Shown here piece by piece: positions 12,065-23,487 of a DNA stretch of 64,000 nucleotides. The DNA lies in NCBI RefSeq assembly GCF_964656455.1, contig NC_135718.1, forward strand, positions 19,728,449 to 19,792,448. Reading direction: 5' to 3'. Both the position numbers and the translations under genes were made by a program. Numbering within the stretch: the first letter of the stretch is position 1; every line of letters starts with the position of its first letter. The notes below the pieces were generated by a model that saw only the letters and a list, made by a program, of their open reading frames with translations, ran no database searches and was not told the DNA's origin. This stretch comes from Halichoerus grypus (lineage: Eukaryota > Chordata > Mammalia > Carnivora > Phocidae).

Positions 12065-13240
12065 AATACTCCTAATGAAGAAGCCAAAAAAGGAAACACA
12101 CAGCTTTAAAGATTAGTCAAAGGGGGAAGGGTGAATCCTAGTTTTGCCTCAGCAATGTCAAAAATGCAGAGTGGGAAGATCCAAACTTTTGAGCTCTAAT
12201 TACTATCTGTAGGAACCTCAAGTTTCCTGCATCTATTAGTAAGAGCCCCTATTCCTGCTCTCTCCCCAATCTACTTCCCCAAGTGACTACCCAACTACCT
12301 GTCTGGAGTTCCCCAAACTCTTCAGGCAACCTTAGTTACCCAAAGATTGCTCTGTGCCTCTCCAAAATAAATGCTTACATTCTCTAGACAAAGCTTTGGG
12401 GATCAGAAAAAAAGGTCTCATTTAATTCCTCTTGTCAATGGAAAAAACAGCATCTGTTGATTTAAAGATGGCCTTTTGAAAAGTTCCTATGAGCTGAATC
12501 CTTAGAATTCACTGACCCTCTGGGACAAAACACTGAAAAGACAGCCAGGCACTACCAAAAGTTTTCAAAAAAATGGAAGTCAACTATGTCTGAGTACATC
12601 CAGACAAGCATTTTCTAGAGATCTCTTTGGACTGAAAAATAAGCATCTTCTTTCTCTGTGTTTTTTTTTTTTTTCTTTAAAAGCTCCCTTACCAACTCAA
12701 TCTTATCAAGTTAAGAGATACAACTTTCATAGCATGGTCTTCCCTTTCACCCTTAAACAACAAATAGACCTTGCCCACTAACTTCCTACTCTAACCAAAT
12801 ATTTTTATTCCTTTAACAGAACCCTTGATTCTGCTTTATATCCTGCCTGAGCTATTTCTGGTTTTTAAAAATTCTTCTTGGATCGTCCAAGTTTAAAGTT
12901 GGCCCAAGATTACTTTTAGCATGTGGTTGCATGCATGGACACATGCTGTCAAGTCTCTTAATTTATTGTCCCTCTCAGTCACAGATCTCCCCACTTAATA
13001 AACCCAGCAACAACTCTTTGGTTTTCTTTTGGATTCTACTCCTTCCCTTCCACACAAAGTCAGGTTATGATATCTAGACTTTATTAGTTTAAAAGGGCCA
13101 AATCTCCAGGGATGGTGGTAAAGGAACTCATCTGGCTATTCAGTGTTGCTCCAGACTTGGTATTAGAGAACTGAGGCGAGTAGGGCCTGCCCTTTTGCCT
13201 GTGTGCTCCCTCCCTCCAGCTGCCCTTTCTAAACCTCCCA
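12065..13240. other. Intron 2 next to exon 2; no further feature seen
   Basis: Mixed-composition intron sequence. A T-run lies at 12661-12674. No repeat was recognised with confidence. Confidence 0.6.
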
Positions 13241-13248
13241 GCTTGCTA

Positions 13249-13470
<222 letters not shown>

Positions 13471-14259
13471 CTAAAGTCCCTGCAGTAAAATGTTGCTGAA
13501 AACAGCAGAAGAAAAGGAGGTAATATTTTTCCCCTTTTTGGTTGGAAGGCAAAATTCTCAGTCCTTCCCAGGACATCGATCCTGTAACATTATATACAGA
13601 CCCAACCCATCACCTGAAAGGGGTACAGATACTTCTTCTAAACCAAGTAATTTCTCCATCCTCTCCAAAATCCTTTTCTCCAAGAACTCTTGACTGAAAC
13701 ACACTGATTTCTGAGACTAGTTGCCATCCACCTCAATTATCTCACCCGCCTCGAAATCCCCCTTTAACTCTCTCCATTCTAGGTCTCTCACTAAGCGCTC
13801 CATTTTCACGTATTTCAAACCATTCAATTGCCTCATCTCGGAGGACATTTTCTCCCCCGACACCTTCATTTCCAGAGTTCCTACTCTTCACTCCCCAGTC
13901 TCTTTACATCTCTTCGAGTCTCGGTCCCTAAATGGGGTCCCGCCTCCTCCCACCTCAGTTTCTCAGAGGTCCCTTCCCCACAGGTGTGCATCCTCCTCCC
14001 CACCGGCTCCTCGGCAGGCATTCCCTTCCTCGGCCGCCAGCCTCGCCTCCTCCACCCCTACCTGCGCCGCCGCCTACCCCCTTGCTTCAGTTCTTTCTTC
14101 CCTCTTGCCTCCCAAGTCCTCGGGCTGGCGCCCACTCTCAACACACTCCGTCCCTCTGCTCTGGCCCACCTCCCCTCTGCCCCCAGATCGTCGTCCTCCC
14201 CGCACACACAGGCCCGCGCGGCCCCTCCCGCACCCCTCCCCTCGCCGGCTCCGAGCGCC

Positions 14260-14625
14260 CACCATCACCCGCACCCCTCCCCACCCGCTCTCCCCTCAGG
14301 CGCGCACCCCTCCTCACACCCCCCCTTACCATGCACCTCCCCTCACACGCGCTCCTCTCCTCACACGCACCCCCGCCTCCCCGCACACGCGCACCCCTCC
14401 TCACGCACGCACCTGTCGCCCGCGCACCGCTCCTCACACACGCACCCTCCCTCCCCTCACACACCCCTCTCCTCACACACGCGCTCCTCACTCACACTCC
14501 TCATGCACGCACCTCTTTACACACGCACCCCTCACGCACGCAGCCCTGCCTCCCCTGCTCACGCACGTACCCCGCTCCTCACACCCGCACCCTCCCTCCC
14601 CTCACACATCGCACCGCATTCCCCG
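14260..14625. repeat. Imperfect CACACGCACCCCTCCT-type minisatellite in intron 1
   Basis: Degenerate units built from CTCCTCACAC, ACGCACCCCT and CTCCCCTCACAC repeat through this stretch with variable spacing. G is rare on the plus strand apart from CG steps. It is the core of the long C-rich tract and explains the long open frames seen here in all three plus-strand phases. Confidence 0.8.
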
Positions 14626-14681
14626 CGCGGAGGAGTGCGCGGGCTCGGGTGGTGGCGGAGGCGGGGGCGCCCAGCCGTTAC

Positions 14682-14754
14682 CTCGGTCTCGGCGCTCCAA
14701 AAACTCGGCCGCCTCAAGCAGGCGCTGCACGTTGATCATCCGCACCCTCTCCAT
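14682..14754 (-). CDS. MXI1: MXI1 canonical first coding exon 1b (SIN3-interacting domain)
   Basis: This exon encodes the N terminus of the canonical short MXI1: 24 codons plus one base. The ATG is at 14754-14752. The peptide starts MERVRMINVQRLLEAAEFL and ends ERRDR. It is an amphipathic helix of the type that contacts the PAH2 domain of SIN3 (NVQxLLEAAxxLE, the motif also present in exon 1a). The exon ends CGAGACCGAG before a GTAACG donor (14681-14676). The final G joins AG of exon 2 to give Glu (E-C-E-H-G-Y). The frame stays open upstream to about 15162 but contains no other ATG, which supports this start; +4 is G but -3 is C, a moderate Kozak context. Compared with the human protein as I recall it, R replaces K at residue 5 and D replaces E at 23, both conservative. 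Its promoter lies directly upstream, about 16.8 kb downstream of exon 1a in transcript order. Confidence 0.95.
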
Positions 14755-14899
14755 GGGCACCGCTGGTGGCGACCGGGGCCTCTCCGTGCTCCCTTCCCCG
14801 GCCGACAGGAGGCGCCGCAGGCGGCTACAGGCCCGCGCCGCCCCGGGACATGTGCGGCGGGCGGGCGGGCCAGCCCGGCCGCGGCTCGGCGCGCTCTCC

Positions 14900-14972
14900 G
14901 CCGCCCCTGCCGCCCCCGCCGCCCCCGCCGCCCCCGCCGCGCCCGCCGCGCCCGCCGCGCCCGCCGCCGCCG
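14900..14972 (-). repeat. GC-rich 9-bp tandem repeat in the exon 1b 5'UTR/promoter
   Basis: On the plus strand, units of CCGCCCCCG and then CCGCGCCCG repeat about eight times in a row. On the MXI1 sense strand this is a run of GGCGGGGGC/GGCGGGCGC units, able to form G-quadruplexes or GC hairpins in DNA or in the 5'UTR. The same tract creates artificial Pro/Ala/Gly/Arg-rich open frames in several phases. Confidence 0.85.
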
Positions 14973-15069
14973 GCAGCCCGCGCGCGGTTTGTTTACCTCT
15001 CCGCGCGAGCACGGGGGAGGGGCGGGCGCAGCACCGAGGCCCGCCCCGTCCCGCCCCTTCCTCTGCCTC

Positions 15070-15186
15070 CTGGGAAATGTAGTCCCGCCCCCTCCCACTG
15101 CACACCGAGATTGGTAGTACACACACCACGTCAGTGCGCCTGCGCTTTGCCGAATTCCGCAATGGCAGCTGGGAAATGTAGTCCCG
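15070..15186 (-). promoter_or_regulatory. Pair of identical ZNF143-type motifs, 99 bp apart
   Basis: The 18-mer CTGGGAAATGTAGTCCCG occurs perfectly at 15070-15087 and again at 15169-15186, in the same orientation. Its complement contains ACTACATTTCCCAG, which fits the ACTACANNTCCCA core bound by ZNF143/STAF. The CCAAT box and NRF1-like site lie between the two copies. Confidence 0.75.
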
Positions 15187-15639
15187 TTCGACTTCTGTCT
15201 CTAGGGTGTAAAGACTAAGAAGTTATCTGGGCTTTACTTCTGGGAAGGAAGAATCTGAGCCAGTTACTGGGAAGCTCTTTTCTCAGCGATTTCCGGCGGG
15301 TGCCCAGGACCTGGAGCATTCATTATCTGAAGTGCCATGTTCTAGTCCTCTATCTACTACCACTTTTTCATGTAACTTCCATGCCTCAGTTCCCCCATCG
15401 CAAAATGTGCTGTTCGGCTGGCGCACACACAAGCATTTGAAAAGCCAAGATCACTGTTCAGAAACAGGGGATGATCCCATCCGTACCACAGAAAGTTTCC
15501 ATGAGGCCCTTCTTCCACCTTGGTTTCCACGTAGAGGTAGTTCTGTATTTCGTGCGTTTTTAAAAAAAATTTATTTTGCTCCGGACCCTCGCTAGTGTCT
15601 TTAGAGGCTAGAAATCCTCTCTGGTGTTGCCAGTGAAGG

Positions 15640-15790
15640 ACATAATTCAGTGGGTAAGTGATTTGGGGTTGAAGTCACAAAGGGTTCAGTTTAAATCCTG
15701 ACTCTGCTAGTTACACTACCTGTCTGGACTCTTCAGGCCTCATTTTCCTCATGTATAAAATAGATACAGTTACTCCATTTATCCAAACAT
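15640..15790 (+). repeat. MIR fragment
   Basis: GTGGGTAAGTGATTTGGGGT..TAAATCCTGACTCTGC..CTCATTTTCCTCATGTATAA follows the MIR core. Confidence 0.7.
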
Positions 15791-16111
15791 TGAGGGCCTG
15801 CCATGTGCCAGGCACTGTACTAGACATAATGTGTACAGTAATGAGAAAACAGATATGGACTCTACTCTCAAGGAGTCTATAGTCAGTAGGGCTTATTGTG
15901 AAGATTAAACGAAAAAATTCCAGGACTTAGTACATGCCACTCAGTTAATGGAAGCTATGATGATTGTTTCCTCTCTTGTTCTCCTCCATAGAGAGGGAAC
16001 TGAAAGCAGGGGCTAAAGAGAGCAGGGACCACATTAAAGGATTGCCAATGGCTGCCCTCTCTTCCATTCTCATTCCAAGTCCTCAATCTAACAAGCCCTC
16101 AAAGTCTAGAC

Positions 16112-16334
16112 CAGAGTTTCTCAACCTCTGCATTATTGACATTTTGGGCAAATAATTCGGGGGGGGGGGCAGACTTGTGCTTTGGGGGGGCAGACTTGTG
16201 CTTTGGGGGATGTTCAGCAGCATTCCTGGCCTCTACCCACTAGATGCCAGTAGCACACTACCAACCAAAAAGGTCTCCAAACATTGCCAAATGTCTGCTG
16301 GGGCACAAAAATCACTCCCAGTTGAGAACCATTG
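16112..16334 (+). mobile_element. Non-autonomous hAT-Charlie-type DNA transposon
   Basis: Inverted ends CAGAGTTTCTCAACC and GTTGAGAACCATTG bound CTCTGCATTATTGACATTTT..GGCCTCTACCCACTAGATGC..CCAAACATTGCCAAATGTCT. The 8-bp flanks GTCTAGAC / GTCTACGG are partly matching. Family name is not settled. It contains the local duplication described separately. Confidence 0.75.
16169..16210. repeat. 21-bp tandem duplication inside the hAT element
   Basis: GCAGACTTGTGCTTT occurs at 16169-16183 and 16190-16204, each followed by a G-run, after a G10-type run at about 16159. Confidence 0.9.
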
Positions 16335-16595
16335 GTCTACGGAGAGGAAGGGCAAGAGGGTCATAACTGTTGAATGCTCTAGGAGCAAGCTGGGAATTGT
16401 ATAAACATCCATAACTTTTTCCCACCCTGATTATTTTAACCTGCTGGTGGACATCCAAAATAACAGGAAGCTCTTGGTGAGGGGAGAATTTCCCCTTCCC
16501 TGTGGTCATTCCAGTGGCTACTGCAGAAAATATCATCTCAGAATGAAAATCTTACTCTCAAAAATGTCATGAGATTCATGCTGCATTTTAATGCT

Positions 16596-16636
16596 CTCTC
16601 TCTCTCTTCTTCTTCTTCTTCTTCTTTTTTTTTTTC
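16596..16636. repeat. (CT)n/(CTT)n/T-run simple repeat
   Basis: CTCTCTCTCT, then CTT units, then an uninterrupted T-run. Confidence 0.9.
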
Positions 16637-19084
16637 AAAGTGAACAAGATTTCCAATGAGGTCAAAAGCTGCAAAATTATGCCAGCCCTTTTAAATATTA
16701 CACTTTTGGCACCACATTTAAGAACCAAATAGATATTCTATCAAATGCAGGGAGACCCAAAATGAGAGGTGTTCCCACGCTGTTCACAGGAGAGTTTATT
16801 TCTTTTGTAAAGACTTTGAAATAGGGACTTTACTTTTTCTGTTGTTGGCTAGGTCACTTCAGATCTGGGCTTTCCCATTAGGTATTGGTAACAACCACTC
16901 TTGACAAGGGGCATGTTGGGTAAAGGGAAGAATGGAATTATTTAAAAGAAAATAGCTATTCACTAAGATCTGTTAGTTAAGGGCAGAAATTATTAGGTTG
17001 AAAGTTAGTTTCTACCACTTGTAGACGCCTTAAGCTTTAGATCCCAAATTGCTAAGGGCTACTGCAGGAATTTGAAAGAGGTAGATTAATGACAAATAAA
17101 AGTCTCCCAATGGGAGATAAACCATGTGACATGCAATTAAAAAAAAAAAAAATGTACCAACTGAAAATACACAGGGGTTTAAATCCATAGATCATAAGTC
17201 CTAGCAGTTATTAAGAGAAAGCAGGATGCTCAGTGCATTGCCTGACCTTTCACAGTTGACCTCCAGATGAATTAACCAGCCCTTCTTTTAGAGTCATGGC
17301 CAAGAGGGAGAGGAGGAAATGGAAAGTAGGGCGAGAGTCACCAAAAAGGCCACCTGCATATGTTGAAGAATAGCAGACTTGATGGTGATGGAGGGCAGTG
17401 GGCAGTGTTAAGGGCAGATTTATGTACAGGAATAGTCAGTCTTTTCTAATAGCAACTGAAGGTGCCATTTCCTTTTCCCTGCTCTGGCTGACTCCCAGAG
17501 TTCTTGCTTTGACATTGGTCACAAAGGCCTCCCGCAGCACAAAGCTTGGGGCTCTAGCCTCAGGAAAGGAATGCTCTTCTCAAACCATCCCTCAGCACCA
17601 GTCCCAGCCTGGAGGAACCTAGAAGCAGCTGTGGCCTTTCTTTTGCTCAAATGAATCCAGTTTGCCCTACAAATGCAGATGGAAAAACTGAGGAAAAGCA
17701 AGGCTTCCAAAGTCTTCTGACCAAAGAACCTGGAATCTTACCCGCAGTCTCCGGTTCTGTCCTCTCCCTAAAGATCTCTCTCAGGGGAGCCTCATTTGAA
17801 GATGGAAAAAGTCCTCCTGAATCCCCCAGGCCTCTAACAAACACAGCCCAGATGGGGACGAGCTGCCCTCTGGAGCAAGCAGGCAAAGCTCTCCGTTCTT
17901 AGGGGTTTACTCGATGCAAATTTCCAAACGACTTATTGCAGATTCATGAACTATGGAGGAGACTGGTCTGTATTACATCTTTTCTGCAGACAGGAGAGAT
18001 GGAAAGAGGGGAAGGGACCATGAGGTTAAGTTACAAGGCCAAAGTCACTGTATTGGTAATACCTGGTGCTTAAGAGAACTTCCCTGAAAGTGCAAAATGC
18101 TTGCTGTACAGGGCACTGTTTTCTGCCATTATCTTTAAGAATGGGGGTTTTCAAGTAATGAAGGCTGAAGATGGAGGAAGGGTGAGTCCTGAGCTCCTAA
18201 ATGAGAACCTTCACAGTTATACGTCTTTCCATCCTCCACCCCAAAATGACAATGGCAGCCTCCTTCCCACCTCTGCCCTCAGGGCCCCCAAAACGTGAAG
18301 AGCAGCAGAAAACCTTTCCTTCTGCCCAGTGAGTCAGCCGTGCCTAACTTCATGCGTAAGCTCTCCTCAAGTCAGCGGCAGCTCAGAGCTGCGGGTCTGC
18401 GTGCAGCCGAGATAAATTTGGGTCTAGAAAGGATGACGTAATGCTAAACCCGAGAGGTGGCTGCCGCCTCCCAAGGCTCCAGTCGCCAGGGCTGCGGGCT
18501 GACATCCCCAACACACGGAAAAGCACCGAGCACCCAGGTGCCTGAGCTGGGGAGACAGGGAGAGTAAGGACGTGGGGGCGGGAGGAAACGGCAGGGGGAG
18601 GCAGTGTTCATCTGAGATCGCTGAATCTGAAGTTTGTTGTTTTTTAACTTCAGTTTTCTGGTGAGATCAGGCCACTGGCAGAGGCTCAAACAGCTGCACT
18701 TGACTTCCATCCTGGCCTATCTCTTCCCCCTTAGAAAAGGGCTTCTTACAATTTTATTAAATGGCTCTTATTACAGCAGCCTATTCCGGTGATTATAATG
18801 GATGTGTTAATTTCTCGAATGTCCTTTCGCTTCTTTTTTGCATTAACTTGGATCCAAGAAGAAATCTGCATTGCAGGACTCAGTTAATATGCACATCTAA
18901 GACATTTGCTGCCCCTGGAGCATCCATCCCACTTGGGGGTACAAATGATAAGGTATTCTGGATTTTGGAAAAGGACTTTGCTAGGGACATGCCAAGTTAA
19001 TGCCCTCCGCCCCCCACCAAATAACATTTCATGGTTAATTTCATATAAGTTTATATCATTAAGCTTATTCCTCAATCTAGTCTC

Positions 19085-19235
19085 CCATTTTCCATTTTTC
19101 AGATGAGAAAACTGAGGGCCAGAGAGGTATGGTAACTGACCAAAAGGCCACAGAGCAGCTATCTATCAAACCCCCCAAGCAAGGATTAGGATTCAGGCCC
19201 ACAGACTCTCATCCTGTGCTCTCTACCCATCTCCA
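19085..19235 (-). repeat. MIR fragment, antisense
   Basis: TTTTTCAGATGAGAAAACTGAGG..CACAGAGCAGC is the reverse MIR core. Confidence 0.75.
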
Positions 19236-20319
19236 TAATTCTTCTTCTGGTTGATTGGTGTTCTTATAAATAAACAAACAAACAAATAAATAAATTAGAA
19301 AAAGTTTTCTGATTTTTTAAATTTGTGGAGTCCCAAATCTTTAAATATCAGGTTACGTTCCAAAGGGATCCAAAGCCTGCTTTTGTTTTCTGTTTAAGGT
19401 TCATTCTTCTCTAAGGAAAGGGTGGCCTTGGAATCAACTCCCTTGCTGGTGATGACAAGCCATGGGCCTAACCTCATTACACCAGTTTAATTAAAAGACT
19501 ACCACAGGTAAATAACCTTTATTGTATGGAAATGGTTTCCTTCATCAGGAATGCCTCCTGAATACTTTTTTCAAATGACATTTCATCATTTGTTGCTCTA
19601 GTCCCTTATTATTCTCCTTTAATTTGTGGTTATAATCATTTATACTGGTAGATTTCTTGACTTTCAGGCATCCCTGGCATAGAGCCCACTCAGCCATGGT
19701 ATGTTATTCTTTTGAAACATCGCTCATTTCATGAATTAATATTTTCCTCAGAATGTTTGCATCTATATTCAAAAGCAAGAATATACTATATATATCTTTT
19801 GTTGCATGTATCAGGTTTTGGATGCAATGATCTGTTCTTTCAAAGGTAGATGCAACTTGATTTTAAAATCTTAAAAAAAAAAAAAATTGCCAGAGGCCTT
19901 CCCTGCTGCTAAGAGGATGCCCCACATTCTTGCCACAGCCCTGGGTAACCCTCCCTCCCCTGCCAGGAGCCTGGCTAGAGCTGCCCTGCCCCCACCCACT
20001 GGCATCAACACTCCCTTCCAGACAGCAGAAACTTGTGGAGGTCACTCTTAGGCTCAGCCAGGCCCTGGAGACTATTAAGCCACACACCCAGCCTCCTGCC
20101 TTGGGGCTGAGTTCTCTGCCTCAGGTGCACCATCTAGAATGAAGACACCAGGCCCTTCCTTGGCTCCTCAAGGACAAGACTGATCTCTCCATCTCTTCCA
20201 GCCCCAGCATTCTGATTCTAGGATTCTGAGATTCCCCAGAGAGCTTAGAACAATATGCCTCCATTTGTATACTAGGTTCCACATAATGAGAGCCAACTGT
20301 ACACGGTGCTCATCATACA

Positions 20320-20455
20320 GTCAATTCATGGACTCCTCAGCACACCTCTGAGATTCCCTGGTTCACAGATGAGGCCTAGAAAGGTTAAGAGATTTGCCCA
20401 GTGTCACATAGGTAATGACCAGATTCAAACTTAGATTTTCTAATTCTGGGACCCC
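20320..20455 (-). repeat. MIR fragment, antisense
   Basis: GGTTCACAGATGAGGCC..AGGTTAAGAGATTTGCCCAG..CACATAGGTAATGACC. Confidence 0.75.
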
Positions 20456-20507
20456 ACAGCATACATCAAGGTATGTTTAATCAGATCAGCCAAACAAAAC
20501 TGGTTAG

Positions 20508-20702
20508 GGCAATGGTCTCAACCAGGAGTAAGGCGATCCCCTTTGGAAATAAGTAGGAGTGTCTTTCTTGAGTGTCACAATGACTGGGGGGTTCTGCTGT
20601 CATTTAGTGAGTAGGAACCAAGGATGTTACATCCTGCAGTATTCTGGACTAATCTGCACAAGAAGAACTGTCTCACCAGTAGCTCCCTTGTTGAGAAATA
20701 CT
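20508..20702 (-). mobile_element. hAT-type element, antisense, same family as 16112-16334
   Basis: TGACTGGGGGGTTCTGCTGTCATTTAGTGAG..GTTACATCCTGCAGTATTC reads as the reverse of the element at 16112, more decayed. Confidence 0.55.
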
Positions 20703-20972
20703 AGGTCAGAAGGTTAAAGAGAGAGAACTCATCATTCATTCAACGGATATTCCTTAAGCATCTTGAGCACTAAGCTAGATGCTGAAGATAGAAAAAGGAA
20801 TGAAACTACTTAATGAACCCAGGGCTCAAGGTGCTTGTATCCTAGCCTGACACACTGAGGACAAGCCAGCAAAATCAGAGTAAATTGTGATAGGTAGGAT
20901 AAAGGATAAATAATAAATGCGGGGTGGCTTCGGGTGGATAGGAGGACCAGGGCAATCACAAGGGCTGTCTAG

Positions 20973-21122
20973 GCTGGCCTCTCAAACTTTAATGAGCACA
21001 CAAATCCACCTGGAAATTGTGATACAATACAGATTCAGATTCAACAGGTCTGGGGCGGGGCCTGAGAGTCCCCTTTCTGACAAGCTCCCAGCAGATGCCA
21101 AGGCTGCCCATCTTAGGACCAC
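20973..21122 (+). mobile_element. MER5A-like hAT element
   Basis: CTCAAACTTTAATGAGCACA..CACCTGGAAATTG..GATTCAACAGGTCTGGGG..GACAAGCTCCCAG..TTAGGACCACACT fits MER5A. A 186-residue open frame over it is not a gene. Confidence 0.75.
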
Positions 21123-21799
21123 ACTCACTCTCAACAGTAAGGGTGAGATAGGAAAGAAACTATCGAAAGGTTTGAAACAAGTATGTGACATGAACCCAGT
21201 TATATTTAAGATCACTCTCGTTTCCTTGATCTCCACTGAGGAGAGGAAGAGGTTGGACCTACGCCGCTTGACCGGAACCAGCTGGCCCACACCGTCACGG
21301 TGGCAGCCAGGGTCTATAGCTCATCTCTGCAGCTCACACGTGCTTCTCCCCTCCGGCTTCTCTGGCAGAAGCCCTTGGCTCAAAGCAGGGCCAGACCAGC
21401 TGCCTTACAATCTCGAACGCCTTCAGGAAACCCAGCACAACCTGGGAGGGTGTGGATTCATACCCCTGACATCCTAGTGTGCAGAGCCACAGGGGCTCTA
21501 CTGGTTGGGTGAGTTCCCCAGGGGCTGCTGGGCAAGGTAGGACTGCACATGGAAGGAGCAGCACCCTAGACCAGTGTCCTTCAGAAAAAGGGCCCTCATC
21601 TGACTTTAGTGTCAATATCCAAAGAGCCCTGGAAGCTTTGGGCTGCCTTCTCTCCGCCCTAGGATGAATGGGAAGTAAAGGAAGTCACTCCGGGGAGGCA
21701 TCCCCCAGGGGACCCTCAGCTTGGACTTCAAACATTCCAGATTCCATCCCTTTCCTCTTGCCCCTTGAGGCCTAACTTCTCATAAGAAGAAAGAAAAAC

Positions 21800-22000
21800 C
21801 TAGGTTTGAGTTTCAGCTCCACTCTATGTTAGCATGTGGCTTTGGGGAACTTAGCCTTGCTAAGGCTAAGGCTTTCCTCATTTACAAATGAGGATAATTC
21901 TAGCACCCTCCTATTGTATGGTTGTGAGGATTTAATACAGAGCACTTAGCATTGTGCTAGTACATAGTAACTGCTCAGTAAAGGGGGCCATTATCGCTAT
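21800..22000 (+). repeat. MIR fragment
   Basis: TTGAGTTTCAGCTCCACTCT..GGAACTTAGCC..CTCATTTACAAATGAGGATAAT..GTTGTGAGGATTTAATACAG. Confidence 0.75.
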
Positions 22001-22039
22001 GCCTTTGGAAAACAGAGACAACATTGCACTTGTCAGCAG

Positions 22040-22225
22040 TCCCCTTGGGGACAGCTTATCAGACTCCTAGGAGACAGGCAAGAACTATTTATTGGTCTCT
22101 ATTTGTCTATCATTTGTACTGGAATATGAGCTCGAACTGGAGACCATACCGCCTGCACTTTGAAAGCACCAAGCACAGGGCTTGGCTCCTGGCAGGTTTT
22201 AGACATTATCTGTTGAATTGAGCTA
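22040..22225 (+). repeat. L2 3' end
   Basis: ATATGAGCTCGAACTGGAGACC..AGCACAGGGCTTGGCTCCTGGC..ATCTGTTGAATTGA follows the L2 terminal pattern. Confidence 0.6.
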
Positions 22226-23084
22226 AATTTTACAGCTGGTGAAAAGAATTAAAGAAAGTTGTATGCAAGGCACTCAGAGTCTTAGGAGTCAAGAAATATG
22301 GTATGGGAGGTCAGGTGTGGTAGAGGAAGACGGAGATTAACACAGGGATGTCATAAGGCAGTTCTGGGCCCCTGCAGAAAGAAAAACAGAGGCCGCCCCA
22401 GCTCCCACCGGCCACCTATGGCCACAAACACAGCAGCCCTGGGCATGCCCTCCATTTTAATACAACAGTATTAAAATTGTCCCAAATCATCTTTATTCAA
22501 GTATTCTTGCTAATGGCCATAAAGACACAAGAGTAAAGTATCTCAAATAGTAGGTAATCCAAATCCCTTTTTATTGGCTTTAGTTTGAATGTCCCAGTCT
22601 CCCCCAGGACACTATGTTTATCTTTCTAATTTTGCTGTGTTTAAATTTCCTTAGCAGATGCTGGAGTTGGATATAAGAGGTATGTGGCCAAGGGCATGTT
22701 ATATGGGAGAGTGGGCTTGGTAGGAACGCTGGTATGGACAATCCTCCAAGTACAGAATGCCCCAATCTATAAAGAGCTGAGAGTGGAATGTGTTTATTTA
22801 CAAGGCTGCTTATAGGGTACTTAGTTTCCTAAGCTCAGGCAGAAAAAAAAAAAATTCAGATCTGTAAAAATTACAAACACAAAACACAGAAGATTTTAAA
22901 CACAGGGGTGGGGGTAGGGGGTGCAGGGAGGGGAGGGACTATTCCTTTTAGGAAGCTTAAGATAAATTTTTGTCCCGTCTGTAATGATGGCTAGAACCAA
23001 AGACACCAAGTCCAAGTCAGATGCAATTCTACATTGTTGGGGTTCACTTTAAGACAAGTGAATTTCTAAAACCTGGCACTAGAA

Positions 23085-23206
23085 TAGAGTAAACCCTCCA
23101 TGCGTGAAGGCAGGGACTGTGGCTCCAGGACTAGCAAAGTACCTGACATAAAGCAGCAGTATGTGCTCCTTACATATCGGTTGAATGAATGAATGAATGA
23201 ATGAAG
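23085..23206 (+). repeat. L2 3' end with (TGAA)n tail
   Basis: GTGAAGGCAGGGACTGTGGC..GGTTGAATGAATGAATGAA is the L2 3' terminus. Confidence 0.75.
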
Positions 23207-23291
23207 ACATTCATAGAACAAATTTAGGGAGAATTCCTGACAAGCAACATAGTTCCACAGATTATAAAAGGATATGCCATGAGGGCCTTTT

Positions 23292-23487
23292 TTTTTTTTT
23301 TTTTTAAGATTTTATTTATTTGCGAGAGAGAGAATGAGAGACAGAGAGCATGAGAGGGAGGAGGGTCAGAGGGAGAAGCAGACTCCCTGCTGAGCAGGGA
23401 GCCCAATGTGGGACTCGATCCTGGGACTCCAGGATCATGACCTGAGCCGAAGGCAGTCGCTTAACCAACTGAGCCACCCAGGCGCCC
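23292..23487 (-). mobile_element. Can-SINE, antisense (only copy between 12.06 and 38.9 kb)
   Basis: Poly-T to GAGCCACCCAGGCGCCC. Flanked by ATGCCATGAGGGCCTTTT-like duplications ending at 23291 and restarting at 23488. Confidence 0.95.

Larger units (their letters stand above)
14755..15200 (-). promoter_or_regulatory. Canonical MXI1 promoter and 5'UTR (CpG-rich)
   Basis: This GC-rich, TATA-less segment lies directly upstream of exon 1b. Going upstream it holds a 9-bp GC-rich tandem repeat (14900-14972), GC boxes (CCCGCCCC around 15054 and 15085, GGGGCGGG around 15018), a ZNF143/STAF-type motif (15066-15083, reverse of ACTACATTTCCCAGGAGG), an inverted CCAAT box (GATTGG, 15109-15114), an NRF1-like TGCGCCTGCGCT (15135-15146) and a second ZNF143-type motif (15166-15183). 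ZNF143, NF-Y and NRF1 sites commonly co-occur in TATA-less, often bidirectional housekeeping promoters. The transcription start is inferred to lie between about 14760 and 15065. Confidence 0.8.

Noticed and set aside
13721..15117. Long plus-strand open frames (453, 429 and 267 residues) overlapping in three phases
   Set aside because: They arise because the C-rich minisatellite and GC-rich repeat lack stop codons. The peptides are Pro/Arg/His/Thr low complexity in every frame, and the true gene here is MXI1 on the other strand.
14755..15162. In-frame 136-codon extension upstream of the exon 1b ATG
   Set aside because: It begins at TTG, contains no ATG, consists largely of Gly/Ala repeats from the 9-bp array, and crosses the presumed promoter. 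The ATG at 14754 is the supported start.
20917..21477. 186-residue plus-strand open frame
   Set aside because: Its first third is a MER5A element and the rest has no recognisable motif.
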